Source: JBHEKP01 sp041859375 | GTDB taxonomy: Bacteria > Hydrogenedentota > Hydrogenedentia > Hydrogenedentales > CAITNO01 | Length of the DNA: 25,523 nucleotides | Direction: 5' to 3' | NCBI GenBank assembly: GCA_041859375.1 | Contig: JBHEKP010000058.1 | Coordinates: forward strand, 1-25,523 | In this document: piece after piece, positions 23,092 through 25,523 of the stretch | How positions within the stretch are numbered: position 1 is the first letter of the stretch | Layout of the letters: every line of letters starts with the position of its first letter | Notes under the pieces: model-generated | Seen by the model: only the letters and a program-made list of their open reading frames with translations | What the model was told of the DNA's origin: nothing | The model's database searches: none | Translations under genes and position numbers: made by a program

Positions 23092-23988
23092 ATGACAGAG
23101 ACAACGGGTTACACCATCGGGCTGGTGCAGTCGCGGATGGGCGCGGACGTGGACGAGAACCGCCGGCGCGCGCTGGAGCTGACGGCGGCGGCGGCGGAGC
23201 AGGGCGCGCAGGTGATCTGCCTGCCGGAACTGTACGCCTCGCAGTATTTCTGCCAAAAGGAGGACGTGTCCCTTTTCGATCTTGCGGAGCCGCTGGACGG
23301 CCCATCGGTGGCGGCGTTCCGGGCGCTGGCGGCGCGGCTGAGGGTTGCGGTGGTGGTGCCCTTTTTTGAAAAGCGCGCACCGGGGCTGTACCACAACAGC
23401 GCGGCGGTGGTGGACGCGGACGGCAGCCTTGCGGGTGTTTACCGGAAGATGCACATTCCGGACGACCCGGCCTATTACGAGAAATTTTACTTCACCCCCG
23501 GCGACCTTGGTTTCAAGGCCATCAACACCGCCTTCGGACGCATCGGTGTGCTGATTTGCTGGGACCAGTGGTATCCGGAGGGGGCGCGCCTGACGGCGCT
23601 TTCCGGGGCGACGACGCTGTTCTTCCCCACGGCCATCGGCTGGCATCCGCAGGAGAAGGAGCAGTACGGCGCGGCGCAGCGCGATGCGTGGACCACGGTG
23701 CAACGGGGCCACGCGGTGGCCAACGGCTGTTATGTGGCGGCGGCGAACCGCACGGACTTTGAACGGCCCGTGCCGGAGCAGGCGGGCATCGAGTTCTGGG
23801 GCTCCTCCTTCATCACGTACCCGCAGGGACAGTTTTTGGCGCGGGCGGGGCAGGACGAGGAAATACTGACGGCGCGGGTGGATCTGGAACACCTGGAGAA
23901 CATCCGCCGGAACTGGCCCTTCCTGCGCGACCGGCGCATTGACGCATACGGCGGCATCACGCGCCGTTTTCTGGACGAGACGCCATGA
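23092..23988 (+). CDS. aguB: N-carbamoylputrescine amidase
   Basis: A 298-residue nitrilase-superfamily enzyme that hydrolyses N-carbamoylputrescine to putrescine, carbon dioxide and ammonia, completing the agmatine route to polyamines. The catalytic Glu-Lys-Cys triad is E46 (CLPELYASQYF), K119 (YRKMHIPDDP) and C156 (VLICWDQWYPE). The surrounding text YYEKFYFTPGD, FPTAIGWHPQEKEQYG and EFWGSSFI is typical of plant and bacterial AguB, and length is normal. ATG 23092 follows AAAGGA by about eight bases; the open frame extends upstream to 22990 but without initiation signals. Its stop overlaps the aguA start as ATGA, so the two enzymes of consecutive steps are translated together. Confidence 0.96.
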   Translation: MTETTGYTIGLVQSRMGADVDENRRRALELTAAAAEQGAQVICLPELYASQYFCQKEDVSLFDLAEPLDGPSVAAFRALAARLRVAVVVPFFEKRAPGLYHNSAAVVDADGSLAGVYRKMHIPDDPAYYEKFYFTPGDLGFKAINTAFGRIGVLICWDQWYPEGARLTALSGATTLFFPTAIGWHPQEKEQYGAAQRDAWTTVQRGHAVANGCYVAAANRTDFERPVPEQAGIEFWGSSFITYPQGQFLARAGQDEEILTARVDLEHLENIRRNWPFLRDRRIDAYGGITRRFLDETP

Positions 23989-25043
23989 CCGCGCCGCGCA
24001 CTGCCCCGCGCATGCCCGCGGAATGGGAGCCGCAGTCGGCGGTGCAACTGGCCTGGCCCGCCAACAGGGCGGACTGGCCGGGCAAGTTCGCGCCGATTCC
24101 CTGGGTCTTTGCGGAGATTATCCGCCATGCCCTGGACGGCGGACGGGTGATGCTGGCGGCGGTGTCCGCCGCCCATGCGGCGCAGGCGCGGCGCTGCCTG
24201 AAAAAAGCCGGGGTGGACGCGGCGAATTTGGAGATTGTGGTCACACCGCTGGACCGGGGCTGGATGCGCGACATCTCCCCCGCCTTTGTGGTGCGCGGCG
24301 GCAGGAAACCGCGCATTGAGGCGGCGGGCTTCCGCTTCAACGGCTGGGCGAAATACGACAACCACAGGCTGGACGCGCAGTGGCCCCAGTTTCTCACGCA
24401 AACCCTCGGCATGCCCCTTCGGCAGGCACTTTGGAAGGGTGAACCGGTGGTGCTGGAGGGCGGCGGAATTGACGGCAACGGGGAAGGCACGCTGCTCACC
24501 ACGGAGGAGTGCCTGCTCGACCGGGAAATCCAGCCGCGCAATCCGGGGATGTCCCGCAGGGATTACGAGGGCATGTTCGCAAAGGTGCTGGGCGTGCGCC
24601 AGGTGGTCTGGCTGGGAAAAGGCATCGCCGGGGACGACACCCACGGGCATGTGGATGACCTGTGCCGCTTTGTGAACCCGACGACGGTGGTGCTGTGCCG
24701 GGAACGCAACGGCAACGACGCGAACCACCGTCCCCTGGAGGAGAACCGGGAACGGTTGCAGGGGCTGCGCCTGGCGAACGGGAAAAAACTGGCCGTGGTG
24801 GAACTGCCCATGCCCGCGCCGGTTGTCTTTGACGGCATGCGCCTGCCCGCGAGCTACGCCAATTTCCTTATCACCAACACGCGAATCATCGTGCCCACCT
24901 TCAACGACCCCAACGACCGCATCGCGCTGGGCATTCTCGCGGAATTGTTTCCCGGCAGGACCGTTGCGGGGGTGCACGCCGTGGACCTTGTGTGGGGTCT
25001 TGGCACGGTGCACTGCCTGACCCACGAAATCCCGGCGGTGTGA
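23985..25043 (+). CDS. aguA: Agmatine deiminase
   Basis: A 352-residue guanidino-group-modifying enzyme that turns agmatine into N-carbamoylputrescine and ammonia. Recognisable family elements are MPAEWEPQSAVQLAWP near the N-terminus, DRGWMRDISPAF (the usual form is DTWxRD), GFRFNGWAKY, VLEGGGIDGNGEGTLLTTEE, the metal-free active-site stretch GDDTHGHVDDLCRFV, YANFLITN and PTFNDPND. The catalytic Cys is C344 in GLGTVHCLT, where most relatives have GGGNIHCIT. Length is that of the family. It overlaps aguB by four bases. Arginine decarboxylase, which would supply agmatine, is not in the window. Confidence 0.95.
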   Translation: MTAPRTAPRMPAEWEPQSAVQLAWPANRADWPGKFAPIPWVFAEIIRHALDGGRVMLAAVSAAHAAQARRCLKKAGVDAANLEIVVTPLDRGWMRDISPAFVVRGGRKPRIEAAGFRFNGWAKYDNHRLDAQWPQFLTQTLGMPLRQALWKGEPVVLEGGGIDGNGEGTLLTTEECLLDREIQPRNPGMSRRDYEGMFAKVLGVRQVVWLGKGIAGDDTHGHVDDLCRFVNPTTVVLCRERNGNDANHRPLEENRERLQGLRLANGKKLAVVELPMPAPVVFDGMRLPASYANFLITNTRIIVPTFNDPNDRIALGILAELFPGRTVAGVHAVDLVWGLGTVHCLTHEIPAV

Positions 25044-25143
25044 GGAGGGCATTCCCCCAAGCCCACAAGGGGGACTGATGCGGGCGGACACGGGGGGGCC
25101 GCCCCCACAAAAACGGCTTGACACGGCTGGATGCAGGGGACAC

Positions 25144-25180
25144 AAAAAACGATCCGACTGATCGGTTTGATCAGCCGGAT
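25144..25180 (-). terminator. Terminator of aspS
   Basis: Read on the minus strand, ATCCGGCTGATC (25169-25180) pairs with GATCAGTCGGAT (25152-25163) with one mismatch around a 5-base loop, followed by CG and six T residues (25144-25149). It starts about 40 bases after the aspS stop codon. Confidence 0.82.
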
Positions 25181-25219
25181 TGGTCGGATTCTCTTTCCAA
25201 GGGGCAAGCCCCGTGAACG

Positions 25220-25523
25220 CTACTCGGGCTTGGGCGGGTACTTGATCTGGAGGTGCAGATCCTGAAGCTGGCGCGCCTCCACCGGACTCGGGGCGCCCAT
25301 GAGCAAATCCTGGGCGCGCTGGTTGAGCGGGAACGCGATGATCTCGCGGATGTTCGGCTCGTCGGCCAGCAGCATGATGATTCGGTCCAAGCCGGGCGCG
25401 ATGCCGCCGTGGGGGGGGGCTCCGTAGTGGAAGGCCTTCCACAGTGCCGGGAACTTGGACTTGACCACATCCTCCGAATACCCGGCAATCTCAAAGGCCT
25501 TGAGCATGACCTCGGGCCGGTGG
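25220..25523 (-). CDS. aspS: Aspartyl-tRNA synthetase, C-terminal fragment (cut by window edge)
   Basis: The last 100 or so residues of a class II aminoacyl-tRNA synthetase that charges tRNA with aspartate. The frame is open to the window end and begins HRPEVMLKAFEIAGYS. The class II motif 3 appears as PPHGGIAPGLDRIIMLL, whose Arg binds ATP, followed by NIREIIAFPLNQRAQDLLMGAPSP (family: IREVIAFPKTQ...APS). PPHGGIAPGLDR has Pro where E. coli has Phe, as in many other bacteria. The C-terminus QLQDLHLQIKYPPKPE is normal. Whether it also charges tRNA-Asn cannot be judged from this part. Only the 5' side is missing; the stop and a terminator are present. Confidence 0.95.
   Translation of the reverse strand, partial: HRPEVMLKAFEIAGYSEDVVKSKFPALWKAFHYGAPPHGGIAPGLDRIIMLLADEPNIREIIAFPLNQRAQDLLMGAPSPVEARQLQDLHLQIKYPPKPE

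Overview
The window is a gene-dense, GC-rich stretch of bacterial chromosome with no rRNA, tRNA, CRISPR array, prophage or insertion sequence that I can support. The content points to an uncultured Gram-negative-type bacterium of the Planctomycetota/Hydrogenedentota kind: a large secreted ELWxxDGT-repeat protein with a C-terminal membrane-sorting tail, several xylose-isomerase-like TIM barrels, a cobalamin-dependent ribonucleotide reductase with ThyX, and the agmatine deiminase route to putrescine. This placement is inference from gene content and style, not from a marker gene.

Layout. 174-4832 (+): secreted ELWxxDGT/FN3/Ig protein closed by a strong terminator. 4951-8079 (+): a sugar unit with a XylE-like proton symporter and a fusion of a TIM-barrel isomerase to an allulose-6-phosphate/ribulose-phosphate 3-epimerase. 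8179-8535 (+): a PKD lipoprotein. 13061-8611 (-): five closely packed genes (response regulator/diguanylate cyclase, TIM-barrel isomerase, pdxH, membrane protein, HisG-like protein), two junctions being overlapping stop/start codons. 13181-13408 (-): a small exported or membrane protein with its own promoter. 13540-15873 (+): a membrane-anchored, apparently inactivated GH3 (NagZ-like) domain with two LysM repeats. 16263-16625 (+): a small helix-turn-helix/coiled-coil protein whose promoter carries a perfect palindrome at the predicted transcript start. 19709-16769 (-): thyX-nrdJ, the DNA-precursor unit. 19710-20304: AT-rich non-coding region. 22923-20305 (-): a 56-residue membrane protein and comEC. 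23092-25043 (+): aguB-aguA. 25220-25523 (-): the C-terminal end of aspS, cut by the window edge.

The most informative non-coding signal is in the region upstream of thyX-nrdJ. It holds four exact copies of the palindrome CAATATATTG and one variant. Their 16-bp context matches the NrdR box, the operator of the dATP/ATP-sensing repressor of ribonucleotide reductase genes. The copies form two pairs spaced 32 and 41 bp, close to three and four helical turns. This suggests that thymidylate synthesis and ribonucleotide reduction are controlled together by NrdR through an unusually extended operator array.

Other points of interest are the two-domain sugar isomerase/epimerase fusion beside a sugar symporter, a diguanylate cyclase whose receiver domain has glutamate in place of the phosphorylated aspartate, the GH3-LysM protein lacking catalytic residues, a sharp composition change inside the ELWxxDGT gene, and a previously easy-to-miss 56-residue ORF in front of comEC.
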